From contig NZ_CP107958.1 in NCBI RefSeq assembly GCF_036075115.1, positions 7,316,001-7,380,000 on the forward strand: a stretch of 64,000 bases of DNA, read 5' to 3'. The notes beneath the pieces are model-generated. The model ran no database searches. It was given only the letters and a program-made list of their open reading frames with translations, and was not told the DNA's origin. This stretch comes from Streptomyces sp. NBC_00377 (lineage in GTDB: Bacteria; Actinomycetota; Actinomycetes; Streptomycetales; Streptomycetaceae). This document shows, one piece after another, positions 51,957 through 61,627 of this stretch (positions are counted from its first letter, which is position 1; every line of letters begins with the position of its first letter). The translations under genes were made by a program, and so were the position numbers.

Positions 51957-53513
51957 CTACGCGGTGGCCGTCTCCGGTACGGCCGGGGCGGGGGCCGGGG
52001 TGCGCTTGCGGTACGTGCGGTAGGCCACGCCGGTCGCGAGGGTCGCGGCGAGGAACAGCACGGTGAACCACTGGAAGTACCAGTGACCGCCGGCCGGGTC
52101 GTACACCGCCGCGCGCGGCCAGGCCAGGTTGACCGTCATCAGCAGCCCGTAGAGGAGGGCGAGGGCGTTCACCGGGACGCCCCAGCGGCCCAGGGAGAAC
52201 AGGCGGGCGCCCGTCTCGTCGGTGCCGGCGGACGAGAATTCACCGCGGAGCCGGCGGACCAGCAGCGGGCCGGTGACCATCGCGTAGGCCAGGTACAGCA
52301 TCACGATGCAGGTCGTGCCGATGGCCAGGAACGCCTCCGGCGAGGCGAAGTTGAGCAGCAGCAGGGCCGCGGCCAGACCGCCGACCACCAGCGCGGGGGC
52401 GCTCGGCATTCCGGTGCGCGGGTTCACGCGCGCGAGGCGGCCGGAGAACGGCAGCCGGCCGTCGCGGGCCATGGAGAACAGCATCCGGCAGGCTGCCGTC
52501 TGGATCGCGAGCGTCGCCACCGCGATCGCGACCACCACGTCCGCCAGGAGCGCCTTGCCGACCCCGTCCCCGAGGCTGCTGGTGAGGACGTAGCTGAGCC
52601 CGTCGACCCCGAGGCGTCCGTCGGTCAGACTGGGCGCGGCCAGCAGGCCGCCCAGCACGATCAGCCCGCCGAGCAGGCCGGCCGCGCCGAGCGCGGTGAG
52701 GATCGTGCGGGGCGCGGTGCGTCGCGGGTGATGCGTCTCCTCGCTCATCTCGCCCGCGCTGTCGAAGCCGATCATCACGTAGGCGGCGGTGAACGACCCG
52801 ACGAGCAGTGCGCCGAACAGGCTGTTCTGCGCGGCCCCTTCGGTGTGGAAGGTGATCCCGGGGGTGCGCTCGGAGTGGGTCAGCAGCAGGACGACGATCA
52901 GCACCGCGCCGATGATCTCGGCCGTCACTCCGACCCGGTTGATCACCGACATCACACGGTTGTCCAGGACGTTCACCAGCGTCGTCAGCGCCAGCAGGAT
53001 CACGCCGAGCAGTGCCGCGTTGGCCGCGCCGTCCGGCGAGGTGGGCGCAGGGTCGGTGCCGATCAGCTGGAAGCCCGACCAGATGGCCGGCAGCACCATC
53101 TGGAGCGCGAGCGCGGCCGCGGCGACGACGACGATCTGCCCGATCACCATGATCCAGCCCGCGAACCAGCCGAACGAGGGCGTCGACAGCCGCGACGCCC
53201 ACTGGTAGATGGCGCCCGAGATCGGGTAGCGCGCCGCCAGCTCCGCGAAGCACGCGGCGACCAGCAGCTGACCGACCAGCACGACGGGCCAGGCCCAGAA
53301 GAAGACCGGGCCGCCGAAGGCGTATCCGAAGGCGAAGAACTGGAAGACGGTCGTCAGGACGGAGATGAAGGAGAACCCGGCGGCGAACGAGGCGTACCGG
53401 CCGAGGCTGCGGTGCAGCTCCTGGCGGTAGCCGAACTCGGCGAGGGAGCCGTCGCCCGCGTCGGGGAGTTGCGGCGGGTCGGGGCGTACGTCGGAGGGGG
53501 TCGTTGTCGTCAC
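51957..53513 (-). CDS. APC-family permease, candidate guanidine/urea-regulon importer
   Basis: 518 aa, about 12 membrane helices, AA_permease_2 type. N-terminal GYRQELHRSLGRYASFAAGF and the helix 1 unwinding FSFISVLTTVFQFF, then AELAARYPISGAIYQW (about 90), GFDSAGEMSEETHHPRRTAP (about 240) with the substrate-gate motif of the family. GTG at 53513. A 10-2-10 palindrome 32 bases upstream matches the TetR operator of the DUF1989/urea-carboxylase operon with one base changed. The family takes amino acids, polyamines or related cations. Guanidine, urea or an amino acid are possible substrates; the shared operator favours the first two. Confidence 0.85.
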   Translation of the reverse strand: MTTTTPSDVRPDPPQLPDAGDGSLAEFGYRQELHRSLGRYASFAAGFSFISVLTTVFQFFAFGYAFGGPVFFWAWPVVLVGQLLVAACFAELAARYPISGAIYQWASRLSTPSFGWFAGWIMVIGQIVVVAAAALALQMVLPAIWSGFQLIGTDPAPTSPDGAANAALLGVILLALTTLVNVLDNRVMSVINRVGVTAEIIGAVLIVVLLLTHSERTPGITFHTEGAAQNSLFGALLVGSFTAAYVMIGFDSAGEMSEETHHPRRTAPRTILTALGAAGLLGGLIVLGGLLAAPSLTDGRLGVDGLSYVLTSSLGDGVGKALLADVVVAIAVATLAIQTAACRMLFSMARDGRLPFSGRLARVNPRTGMPSAPALVVGGLAAALLLLNFASPEAFLAIGTTCIVMLYLAYAMVTGPLLVRRLRGEFSSAGTDETGARLFSLGRWGVPVNALALLYGLLMTVNLAWPRAAVYDPAGGHWYFQWFTVLFLAATLATGVAYRTYRKRTPAPAPAVPETATA

Positions 53514-53544
53514 GGCGAAACCTGCCTTGGTCCCAGTGAACTTG

Positions 53545-53566
53545 ATTCCTGTCGGGCGACAGAAAT
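53545..53566. promoter_or_regulatory. Second copy of the TetR operator, in front of the APC permease
   Basis: ATTCCTGTCG-GG-CGACAGAAAT, one base different in the left arm from the perfect palindrome at 44533-44554. The flank TTAGG that follows is also shared, so TAATTT (53563-53568 on the minus strand) may be the -10 box here too. Distance to the start codon (32) is close to the 38 of the other site. Confidence 0.78.
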
Positions 53567-53856
53567 TAGGGACGGGCTGTTTCGTACGCGTCACGCCGCC
53601 GTGTCCGGGGCGGGCCCAAGTTCTCACGTCGTCACGGGTCGCAGTGCATCGCGTTGTATCGCGTCTTGATTCCTGCTCCTCCGCCGGTGCTCGTGACGGC
53701 CGGTGACCGCCGGTGATGCGGAGCGGCAAGAATGCCCCCACCCCGTCAGTTCCCGTCGCTCACGGCCGAGTTGGACATGCTCCGGCCGGCTCCCGACAGG
53801 GGCACCGCCCCCGTCCGGGCCGGCGGACGGTGCGACACGGGGCCGGTGCGCTTCAG
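53567..53856. other. Upstream region of the permease gene
   Basis: No gene with proper codon bias. Contains short repeats (GCCGGTGACCGCCGGTGA at about 53699-53716). Apart from the permease promoter nothing was recognised. Confidence 0.4.
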
Positions 53857-53882
53857 GAGAGGGCCGGCGAGGCGGCCCTCTC
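53857..53882 (-). terminator. Terminator after the siderophore-interacting protein gene
   Basis: Perfect 10-bp stem GAGAGGGCCG/CGGCCCTCTC with a 6-base loop, 27 bases beyond the stop of the minus-strand gene. Confidence 0.7.
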
Positions 53883-53908
53883 TTCGGGTGCCGGCCGCTT
53901 CCGCCGGG

Positions 53909-54754
53909 TCACGCGGCCGGCGCCGCGCCTTCCTGTTCCGCCTCCACGCGTGCGTTCCAGTCCCGCTTCGCGGCCTGCCAGCCGTCCTCGTCGTGGCCGA
54001 GCCGCCAGTAACCGGAGACCGACAGGTCCTCGCGCGGGATCCCCAGCTCGACGCGCAGGAGTTTGCGCAGGTCCTTCACGCAGGCGGCCTCACCGTGCAC
54101 GAACGCGTGCAGGCGGCCCGCGGGGAACTCCAGCGTCCGGACGGCCTCGACGAGCCTCTCGCCGATCGGCCGGTCGCCGCGGTGCAGCCAGACGACCTCC
54201 ACGTCGGAGTCGATCTTCTGCTCCTCCTCCGGGCCCGCCACCTCGATGAAGGCGTGGACGACACTGCCGGCGGGCAGCGACTCCAGGGCGGCCGCGATGG
54301 CGGGCAGGGCGCTCTCGTCGCCGGCCAGCAGATGCCAGTCGGCAGCCGTGTCGGGTGTGTACGCGCCGCCGGGACCCATGAAGCGGACGGTCTCGCCCGG
54401 CTGGACGCGCGCCGCCCACGGCCCCGCCAGCCCCTCGTCGCCGTGGATCACGAAGTCGAGGGTCAGCTCGCGGTGTTCGGCGTCCCAGTGGCGCACGGTG
54501 TACGTCCGGGTCACGGGCCACTGGTCACGGGGGAGCTCGGCCCGGATGCGCTCCAGGTCGAAGGGCTCGGGGTAGGTCACGCCCTCGGGGCCGAAGAGGA
54601 GTTTGACGTAGTGGTCTGTGCAGTCGCCCGCCGTGAACTCGGCCAGGCCCTCGCCGCCGAGCACGACGCGCTGCATATGGGGGGTCAGCCGTTCGGTGCG
54701 GACGACCTGCGCGGAGTGGGGCTTCCGCGGCTTCCGTGCCGGACGTTCTGCCAT
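53909..54754 (-). CDS. Siderophore-interacting protein (FAD-dependent ferric reductase)
   Basis: 281 aa, SIP family. Releases iron from imported ferric siderophores by reduction in the cytoplasm. FAD-binding RTYTVRHWDAEHRELTLDFV (about 80), GPGGAYTP near 130 and the C-terminal SIP part (VHAFIEVAGPEEEQ; RLHAFVHGEAACVKDLRKLL near 225; SGYWRLGHDEDGW) are all present. ATG at 54754 with GGAGG 6 bases upstream. An iron box lies 17 bases upstream of the start, so expression should rise when iron is scarce. Confidence 0.93.
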   Translation of the reverse strand: MAERPARKPRKPHSAQVVRTERLTPHMQRVVLGGEGLAEFTAGDCTDHYVKLLFGPEGVTYPEPFDLERIRAELPRDQWPVTRTYTVRHWDAEHRELTLDFVIHGDEGLAGPWAARVQPGETVRFMGPGGAYTPDTAADWHLLAGDESALPAIAAALESLPAGSVVHAFIEVAGPEEEQKIDSDVEVVWLHRGDRPIGERLVEAVRTLEFPAGRLHAFVHGEAACVKDLRKLLRVELGIPREDLSVSGYWRLGHDEDGWQAAKRDWNARVEAEQEGAAPAA

Positions 54755-54770
54755 GACGGCCTCCCATGCC

Positions 54771-54789
54771 AAAGGTTAGGTATACCTAA
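54771..54789. promoter_or_regulatory. Iron box (DmdR/IdeR-type operator)
   Basis: AAAGGTTAGGTATACCTAA agrees with the actinobacterial iron box TTAGGTTAGGCTCACCTAA at 14 of 19 positions, and its core TTAGGTATACCTAA is a perfect palindrome. It overlaps the leader region of the siderophore-interacting protein gene. Binding by DmdR1 with Fe2+ is inferred. Confidence 0.82.
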
Positions 54790-54820
54790 GTTAGCATCCT
54801 CGCCCCCGCTGATGCCCTCC

Positions 54821-54850
54821 CGTGCGGGAGATCGGCCGACCTCCCGCACG
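54821..54850 (-). terminator. Terminator after the 5'-3' exonuclease gene
   Basis: Perfect 10-bp stem CGTGCGGGAG/CTCCCGCACG around a 10-base loop, 63 bases beyond the exonuclease stop on the minus strand. Confidence 0.65.
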
Positions 54851-54913
54851 GATCTCGTCGCAGGACGAGTCCCGGTTCCCCGGTGAAGTCATTCCTCCAC
54901 GCGAGAAGAACGC

Positions 54914-55852
54914 TCACGCCGGCGGCGCGCCCAGCGTCGCCAGCAGCCGTTGCAACGACCCGCCGAGTCCCCAGCGCTGCGCCAGTGCCTCAAGTGTCGC
55001 CCCGTCCCGCGGCGCACGGGGCAGCGCGGTGTCCACGTCCGGCAACGGCACGTCGTCGGCGACCTCGACCACCTTCGGCGCGACGGCGAGGTACGGCCTC
55101 GCCTCGTCCAGCCGCCGCCGCTGCGACGGAGTCAGCTTCGCCCTCGGGTCGTCGACCGCCGCCACGATCCCGGCCAGGTCACCGAACTCGGCCAGCAGCT
55201 TGGCCGCGGTCTTCTCCCCGATGCCGGGCACGCCCGGCAGACCGTCGCTCGGGTCGCCGCGCAGCAGCGCCAGATCCGCGTAACCGCTCCCGTCCACGCC
55301 GTACTTGCCGCGCAGCCACGCCTCGTCCGTCAGTTGCAGCGTGCCGACGCCCTTCAGCGGGTACAGCACGCGCACCCCGCGCGCGTCGTCCACCAGCTGG
55401 TAGAGGTCGCGGTCGCCGGTGACGATGTCGACCGGACCCTTCGCCCGGCCCGTGAACGTGCCGATCACGTCGTCCGCCTCGTAGCCGGCGACGCCCACGC
55501 GCGCGATGCCGAGCGCGTCCAGGACCGCTTCGATGATCGGCACCTGCGGCGAGAGCGTGTCCGGCACCTCCTCCTCGTCCGGGCCGCTCTCGCGCTCCTC
55601 GGCGACGCGGTGCGCCTTGTAGGAGGGGATGAGGTCGACCCGCCACTGGGGGCGCCAGTCGGCGTCCATGCAGGCGACCAGCTCATCCGGCCGGTGGTCC
55701 TTCACCAGCCGGTCGATGAAGTCCAGCAGCCCGCGCACGGCGTTCACCGGAGTGCCGTCCGGCGCCTTCACGGAGTCCGGGACGCCGAAGTAGGCGCGGA
55801 AGTAGAGCGAGGCGGTGTCGAGGAGCATCAGTCGTCCGGTCACGCCTCGCAT
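54914..55852 (-). CDS. 5'-3' exonuclease (PolA N-terminal-like)
   Basis: 312 aa stand-alone flap endonuclease/exonuclease. Metal-binding Asp residues are in LMLLDTASLYFRAYFG (start), VACMDADWRPQWR (about 57), GYEADDVIGTF (about 118) and VTGDRDLYQLV (about 138); the helix-hairpin-helix is PSDGLPGVPGIGEKTAAKLL (about 200). ATG at 55852; an ATG one codon earlier and a GTG at 55843 are alternatives, none with a clear ribosome site. Likely works in RNA-primer or flap removal beside DNA polymerase I. Confidence 0.92.
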   Translation of the reverse strand: MRGVTGRLMLLDTASLYFRAYFGVPDSVKAPDGTPVNAVRGLLDFIDRLVKDHRPDELVACMDADWRPQWRVDLIPSYKAHRVAEERESGPDEEEVPDTLSPQVPIIEAVLDALGIARVGVAGYEADDVIGTFTGRAKGPVDIVTGDRDLYQLVDDARGVRVLYPLKGVGTLQLTDEAWLRGKYGVDGSGYADLALLRGDPSDGLPGVPGIGEKTAAKLLAEFGDLAGIVAAVDDPRAKLTPSQRRRLDEARPYLAVAPKVVEVADDVPLPDVDTALPRAPRDGATLEALAQRWGLGGSLQRLLATLGAPPA

Positions 55853-56557
55853 CATGCCGCACGAGTGCCCGGGTGACCGGACCGCAGTCACTCCCGCGGC
55901 ACTCGTGAACCCCGAAGAGGCCCGGGGGCTGGAGAGCGCCCGGGGCAGGGAGGGGGGGCGGTGCGCACGGCGTCGCCGGGCCGGCGGAGGCGGGAGCCGG
56001 ACCTGGTCCGGACCTGACGGAAGGAAAGTCGCCTCTGGCCGGGAAGGGGGTTCCGGCGGCCGATTCGGGGCAGGAAAGCCGGGCGGCCGGGTGACCTGAC
56101 AGCACCGGGACCGTCCGACGAGGGGCGGGCACCGACATACGGCCCCCCGGGGCCTGTGAAGGGGCCCGCCCTCCGTGTGGTCACGGCGTCTTCCGGCTGC
56201 CGGCCGCCCCGCCGGGCGCTCCCCCTCCCGGCCCGGACGGCACCTCGGCACCGTAAGGATCCGGCCAAGTATGCAGAGCTACGCCCATGCCCGAACCCCG
56301 GCTCCGGGAACCGGGGGACGAGCGGGAACATGCGCGGCCCTTCGCGCATTGAACGGGAGAGTCCCGCGACGGATACGCGCCCGGTGTGTCCGGGGCCCGA
56401 TCGGCTGGCGCGAACTGTCGGGTCCGCTGTCACCCCGTGTGTCCTCGATGTGACGGGCGCATGAAACGGTTTGCCGAACATGCGTAGGGTGCAGACAACT
56501 CCTCGGAGGAAGCAGAGGACGCAACCGTACCGACGAGCGAAGGAGGGAGCCGGAGCG
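55853..56557. other. Long intergenic region between divergent exonuclease and XRE-cupin genes
   Basis: About 700 bases. Open frames run through it on both strands but none has a ribosome site with proper codon bias, and none resembles a known protein. The right end carries the promoter of the XRE-cupin gene and a 70-base leader. A small non-coding RNA cannot be excluded. Confidence 0.4.
56462..56490 (+). promoter_or_regulatory. Possible promoter of the XRE-cupin gene
   Basis: TAGGGT (56485-56490) fits the Streptomyces -10 consensus TAGRRT; TGAAAC lies 17 bases upstream as a weak -35. The gene start is 67 bases downstream. Confidence 0.4.
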
Positions 56558-57148
56558 ATGGGCGACCACAAAGAACAGCCCCTGCGGGTGGGCGCGGCCG
56601 TGCGGCGCCGACGCCGGTCCCTCGAACTCACCCTCGCCGTCGTGGCCGAGCGCAGCGGTCTGTCGGTCCCGTTCCTCAGCCAGATCGAGAACGACCGCGC
56701 GCGGCCCAGCACCGGCTCCCTGGAGAAGGTCGCCGACGCCCTGCGCACCACGGCCGTGGAGCTGCTGGCCGCCGCCGACCCCGCCTGTAGCGTGGACGTC
56801 GTGCGCGCCGAGGTGCCCGAGCCGGTGGCGGGCCCGGTTCCGGAGCCGCGCTCGCGTTCCCTGGTGCGCGGCCACCATCAGATGCACGCCTCGGAGTTCA
56901 CCGGCGACCACGAGGCGGGCCGTGAGTTCCAGTACCGCAACGACCAGTTGATGTACGTGGCCGACGGCGCCGTGGAGATCGAGGCGGAGGGGCGCGCCTA
57001 CCGCCTCGGCCGCGGCGACACCCTGTACCTCACCGGCGGCGTCCGGCACCGCTGGCGGGCGACCGTGCCGGACACCCGGGTGGTCGTCGTCGCCGTGGCG
57101 GAGCACATCGAGGCGGTACGGGACCGGGACCGGGGCAGGAAGCGGTAG
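56558..57148 (+). CDS. XRE-family regulator with C-terminal cupin domain
   Basis: 196 aa. Helix-turn-helix at about 12-65 (RVGAAVRRRRRSLELTLAVV, AERSGLSVPFLSQIENDRAR), cupin at about 120-185 (FQYRNDQLMYVADGAVEIEA, RLGRGDTLYLTGGVRHRWRA). Such regulators often control catabolic or polyamine genes, sensing a small ligand in the cupin. ATG behind AGGAGGGAG. Its stop overlaps the GTG of the next gene (TAGTG), so the pair is translationally coupled. Confidence 0.9.
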   Translation: MGDHKEQPLRVGAAVRRRRRSLELTLAVVAERSGLSVPFLSQIENDRARPSTGSLEKVADALRTTAVELLAAADPACSVDVVRAEVPEPVAGPVPEPRSRSLVRGHHQMHASEFTGDHEAGREFQYRNDQLMYVADGAVEIEAEGRAYRLGRGDTLYLTGGVRHRWRATVPDTRVVVVAVAEHIEAVRDRDRGRKR

Positions 57149-57778
57149 TGCGGATCGTCTCGCTGGTGCCCTCGCTCACCGAGGCGGTGGCCTCCTCCGT
57201 GCCCGGCGCCCTGGTCGGCGCGACCGACTGGTGCACGCACCCTGCGGACCTCGACGTCACCCGGATCGGCGGCACCAAGAACCCCCGGATCGACCGGATC
57301 GTCGCCCTCGCCCCCGACCTGGTGATCGCCAACGAGGAGGAGAACAGGGAACCGGACCTGGCCGCTCTGCGCGCCGCCGGCATCGAGGTCCTGGTGACCG
57401 TCGTCCGGGACGTGCCGCAGGCCTTCCGCGAGCTGACGCGGGTGCTCCGGGCGTGCGGGGCGCCCTCGCGACCGCAGTGGCTGGCGGACGCGGAGGAGGC
57501 CTGGGCGGCACCGCCGTCGCTCGAGGACCGACGGACGGCCGTCGTACCGATCTGGCGCCGGCCCTGGATGGTGCTGGGCCGCGACACCTTCGCCGGTGAC
57601 GTGCTGGCCCGCCTGGGCGTCGACCACCTCTACGCCTCGCACGCCGAACGCTATCCGCGGATCGCGCTCGGGGAACTGATCGCCGCCGCACCCGGCCTGG
57701 TCGTACTGCCGGACGAGCCCTACCGCTTCACCGCAGGCGACGGCCCCGAGGCCTTCCCCGGGCTGCCCTGCGCGCTCG

Positions 57779-58945
<1,167 letters not shown>

Positions 58946-59001
58946 GGCTCCACCGTCGCCCGGTCGACCGCCCGCGACCAGGGAGTACGGCTCTATGGGG
59001 A

Positions 59002-59018
59002 CATAAGCTGGGCTTATG
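59002..59018. promoter_or_regulatory. Inverted repeat overlapping the LysR start
   Basis: CATAAGC-TGG-GCTTATG, perfect 7-base arms, in the 70-base gap between divergent TDT transporter and LysR genes. The right arm covers the ATG of the LysR gene. It fits a LysR-type autoregulatory site. Confidence 0.6.
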
Positions 59019-59945
59019 GGGAGCGTCGAGGAACAGCCCGCGGACACCACGACGGGTTCGATCGCGCACCGGGTCCCGGACCTGGGCGCGCTGGAGCTGC
59101 TGCTCGCGGTGGCCCGGCTGGGCAGTCTGGGCGCGGCCGCGCGGGAGCTGGGCATCACCCAGCCGGCCGCGAGCAGCCGCATCCGTTCCATGGAACGCCA
59201 GTTGGGGGTGGCCCTGGTGGACCGCTCGCCGCGCGGCTCCCGGCTCACGGACACCGGCGCACTGGTCACGGACTGGGCGGGGCGGATCGTCGAGGCGGCG
59301 CGGGCGTTCGACGCGGGCGCGCAGGCGCTGCGCGTGCGCCGTGACTCACGGCTGCGGGTGGCGGCGAGCATGACGATCGCCGAGTACCTGCTGCCCGGCT
59401 GGCTGCTCGCGCTGCGCGCCGGGCGGCCGGACACGGCGGTATCGCTGCTCGCGGGGAACTCGGCGGCCGTCGCCGAGCGGCTGCTCGCGGGGGAGGCGGA
59501 CCTCGGCTTCGTGGAGGGACTCACCGTGCCGACCGGCCTGGACTCCACCGTGATCGCTCACGACCACCTGATCGTCGTCGTCGCGCCCGGCCACCCGTGG
59601 GCCCGTCGGCGACGGCCGCTGCCCGCGTCCGAGCTGGCCTCGACGCCGCTGATCCTGCGGGAGAAGGGCTCGGGAACCCGTCAGGTCCTCGACACGGCGC
59701 TGGGCGGCCTGGCCCGGCCGCTGATCGAGCTCTCCTCCACGACCGCGGTCAAGGCGGCGGCGGTCAGTGGGGCGGGGCCGGCGGTGCTGAGCGAGCTGGC
59801 GGTGGGTGAGGAGCTGGGACTGCGGCGGTTGGTGACGGTGCCGGTGGAGGGGGTCGCGCTGGCCCGCGATCTGCGGGCGGTGTGGCCGACCGGGCATCGG
59901 CCCGCGGGGCCGGCGCGGGAGCTGCTGTCGCTGACGCGGGGGTAG
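59016..59945 (+). CDS. LysR-family transcriptional regulator
   Basis: 309 aa. N-terminal helix-turn-helix LELLLAVARLGSLGAAAREL, GITQPAASSRIRSMERQLGV (about 28-66), then the substrate-binding domain (LRVAASMTIAEYLLPGWLLA near 112). The ATG at 59016 is the only sensible start; no ribosome site precedes it, which fits a leaderless mRNA. Divergent from the TDT transporter with an inverted repeat covering the start. Effector unknown; CbbR/CysB-like regulators of anion transport are relatives. Confidence 0.9.
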   Translation: MGSVEEQPADTTTGSIAHRVPDLGALELLLAVARLGSLGAAARELGITQPAASSRIRSMERQLGVALVDRSPRGSRLTDTGALVTDWAGRIVEAARAFDAGAQALRVRRDSRLRVAASMTIAEYLLPGWLLALRAGRPDTAVSLLAGNSAAVAERLLAGEADLGFVEGLTVPTGLDSTVIAHDHLIVVVAPGHPWARRRRPLPASELASTPLILREKGSGTRQVLDTALGGLARPLIELSSTTAVKAAAVSGAGPAVLSELAVGEELGLRRLVTVPVEGVALARDLRAVWPTGHRPAGPARELLSLTRG

Positions 59946-60038
59946 GTATCCCGCCCCCACCTGCGCCTCCCCTTCTCTTCCCTTTCCGGCCCTGGGGACT
60001 GTGCCCCCGGACCCCCCTCGGCCTTGGGCGGGCCTCGT

Positions 60039-60058
60039 CTCAAGCGCCGGACGGGCTG
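60039..60058. repeat. Streptomyces-type dispersed intergenic repeat core
   Basis: CTCAAGCGCCGGACGGGCTG resembles a short sequence that I recall as frequent between Streptomyces genes, often next to GGGGACTGTGCCCCCGGACCCC-type blocks, which are also present here (about 59992-60016). It overlaps the stop and last codons of the puuD-like gene. Only one copy is seen in this window, so the repeat status rests on memory. Confidence 0.4.
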
Positions 60059-60747
60059 CGTCCTGCCGCTTCCACCAGGGCGCGCACGACCCGTACGTCC
60101 TCGGCCATCTCCGGATGCCACTGGACGCCCAGGACCCAGGCCGCGGTCGGCAGTTCCACCGCCTCCACCGTGCCGTCCGTCGCGTAGGCCGACGGGATCA
60201 GGCCGGTGCCGAGCCGGTCCACGGCCTGGTGGTGGTAGGCCGGGACGGAGGTCTCCTCCTCGACGGCCGCGGCGTACCGCGTGCCGGGGACCGGCTTGAC
60301 CGGGTGCGTGCCGAACGCGCCGACGACCTCGGCGTGTCCGTCGATGTGCTGCGTCAGGGTGCCGCCGAGCGCCACGTTCAGCAGCTGCATGCCGCGGCAG
60401 ATGCCCAGCAGCGGGACGTCCGCGGCCAGCGCCGCCTCGATCAGGGCCAGCTCCCAGGCGTCCCGCTCCCGGGCCGGCGGACCGGTGCGCGGGTCCGGCT
60501 CGGCGCCGTAGCGGACCGGTTCGACGTCCGGGCCGCCCGCGATCACCAGGCCGTCGAGGCGGGCCACGGCCGCCGCAGCGTGCTCGGGAGCGTCCGGCGG
60601 GAGCAGGACGGCCAGCCCGCCGGCCCGCTGCACCAGCCGCGGGTACCCGACGGGCAGCAGCACGGCGTCCAGCGCCCACACACCCCAGCGCGTCGCGGAC
60701 TCCAGATATGTGCTGACGCCGATCAGCGGCCGTGCGCCGTCCGTCAT
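60040..60747 (-). CDS. Class I glutamine amidotransferase, gamma-glutamyl-amine hydrolase (PuuD-like)
   Basis: 235 aa. Hydrolyses the gamma-glutamyl bond of gamma-glutamyl-GABA or a related amide. Nucleophile Cys in PLLGICRGMQLLN (about 110), catalytic His/Glu in LGVQWHPEM (about 208), oxyanion glycine in VIAGGPDVEP. ATG at 60747 with GGCGGAGG upstream; an upstream in-frame start lacks one. Same strand and 40 bases after the FadR-type gene. The neighbouring GlnA4-like ligase would supply its gamma-glutamylated substrate. Its last codons coincide with a dispersed repeat. Confidence 0.9.
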   Translation of the reverse strand: MTDGARPLIGVSTYLESATRWGVWALDAVLLPVGYPRLVQRAGGLAVLLPPDAPEHAAAAVARLDGLVIAGGPDVEPVRYGAEPDPRTGPPARERDAWELALIEAALAADVPLLGICRGMQLLNVALGGTLTQHIDGHAEVVGAFGTHPVKPVPGTRYAAAVEEETSVPAYHHQAVDRLGTGLIPSAYATDGTVEAVELPTAAWVLGVQWHPEMAEDVRVVRALVEAAGRSPSGA

Positions 60748-60787
60748 GTGCCCTCCGCCTTCCGCAATGGATCGTGTGCGTACCATT

Positions 60788-61522
60788 TCATGCCAGGAAG
60801 CCCCTGAGCAGGGCCGCCGTCCCCGCGCAGTGCTCCCGCATCATCTCCCGCGCGCCATCCGGGTCCCCGTCCAGGACCGCCTCGACCAGCGCCATGTGCT
60901 GACGCTGCGAGTGCTCCAGGTTGCGCACGAGGAGCGGGATGCAGTCGAGCAGGTCGTTCACCGTGGCCCGGACCGCCGCGTACCGTGCGGTCAGCGAGGG
61001 TGAGCCGCACAGCTCGGCCAGGGTGAGGTGGAGCATCGTGTCCAGTCGGCGGTAGTCGGCCAGCGGCGCGTCGGCCGTGCGGGCCAGTGCCTCACGCAAC
61101 CGGCCGGCCTGCTCGTCGTCCAGGCCGTGCGCGGCGCACAGGCCCGCCGCACCCACCTCGAGCACCTCGCGGAAGCGCAGCACGTCCTCCACGTCGACCT
61201 CGGCGATCCGCCGCCGCAGCTCGTCCTCGCCGCCCGCGTCCGTACGCGGCAGCACGAACGTTCCGCCGTACCGGCCCCGGCGCGACTCGACCAGCCCCTG
61301 GTCCTGGAGGACCTTCAGCACCTCGCGCAGCGTCACCCGGCTGATCCCGAGCCGTTCCGCCAGGTCGCGCTCGGCCGGCAGCCGCTCCCCGCCCGGCACC
61401 AGCCCCAGCCGCACCACCTGGAGAATCTGCTCCAGCGCCTCCTCGAAGCCGTTCCCGGCCCGCACCGGCCGCAGCACCGGCGTGAGCCGGTCCTCCGGTC
61501 CGCCGTCAGCGTCCACCGACAT
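60788..61522 (-). CDS. GntR-family (FadR subfamily) transcriptional regulator
   Basis: 244 aa. Winged helix at about 25-85 (LEQILQVVRLGLVPGGERLP, AERDLAERLGISRVTLREVL) and an FCD effector domain behind it (LRFREVLEVGAAGLCAAHGL, LDTMLHLTLAELCGSPSL; the metal-binding His residues of FCD are visible). ATG at 61522; a TTG seven codons earlier is possible. Lies between the puuD-like gene (same strand) and the divergent glnA4-like gene, so it probably controls both. A CCGCAATGG motif in front of puuD resembles the CCGCAATA/AGCAATGG stretch in front of glnA4. Confidence 0.9.
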   Translation of the reverse strand: MSVDADGGPEDRLTPVLRPVRAGNGFEEALEQILQVVRLGLVPGGERLPAERDLAERLGISRVTLREVLKVLQDQGLVESRRGRYGGTFVLPRTDAGGEDELRRRIAEVDVEDVLRFREVLEVGAAGLCAAHGLDDEQAGRLREALARTADAPLADYRRLDTMLHLTLAELCGSPSLTARYAAVRATVNDLLDCIPLLVRNLEHSQRQHMALVEAVLDGDPDGAREMMREHCAGTAALLRGFLA

Positions 61523-61627
61523 CCGGCCGCGCCCCCTTCCCAAGCAATGGTTCTCCGCAATACCTTATGGCTCCCGGCCCGCCCGAAGAAGACGGGGGAG
61601 CCGGGGAAGCCGAAGGAGGCCCTTCCC

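Noticed and set aside
53732..54886. Plus-strand open frame opposite the siderophore-interacting protein
   Set aside because: The minus strand carries the full SIP signature and an iron box; the plus frame is a shadow.
55853..56557. Possible small genes in the 700-base gap
   Set aside because: Open frames there lack ribosome sites and third-position GC bias and do not resemble known proteins.
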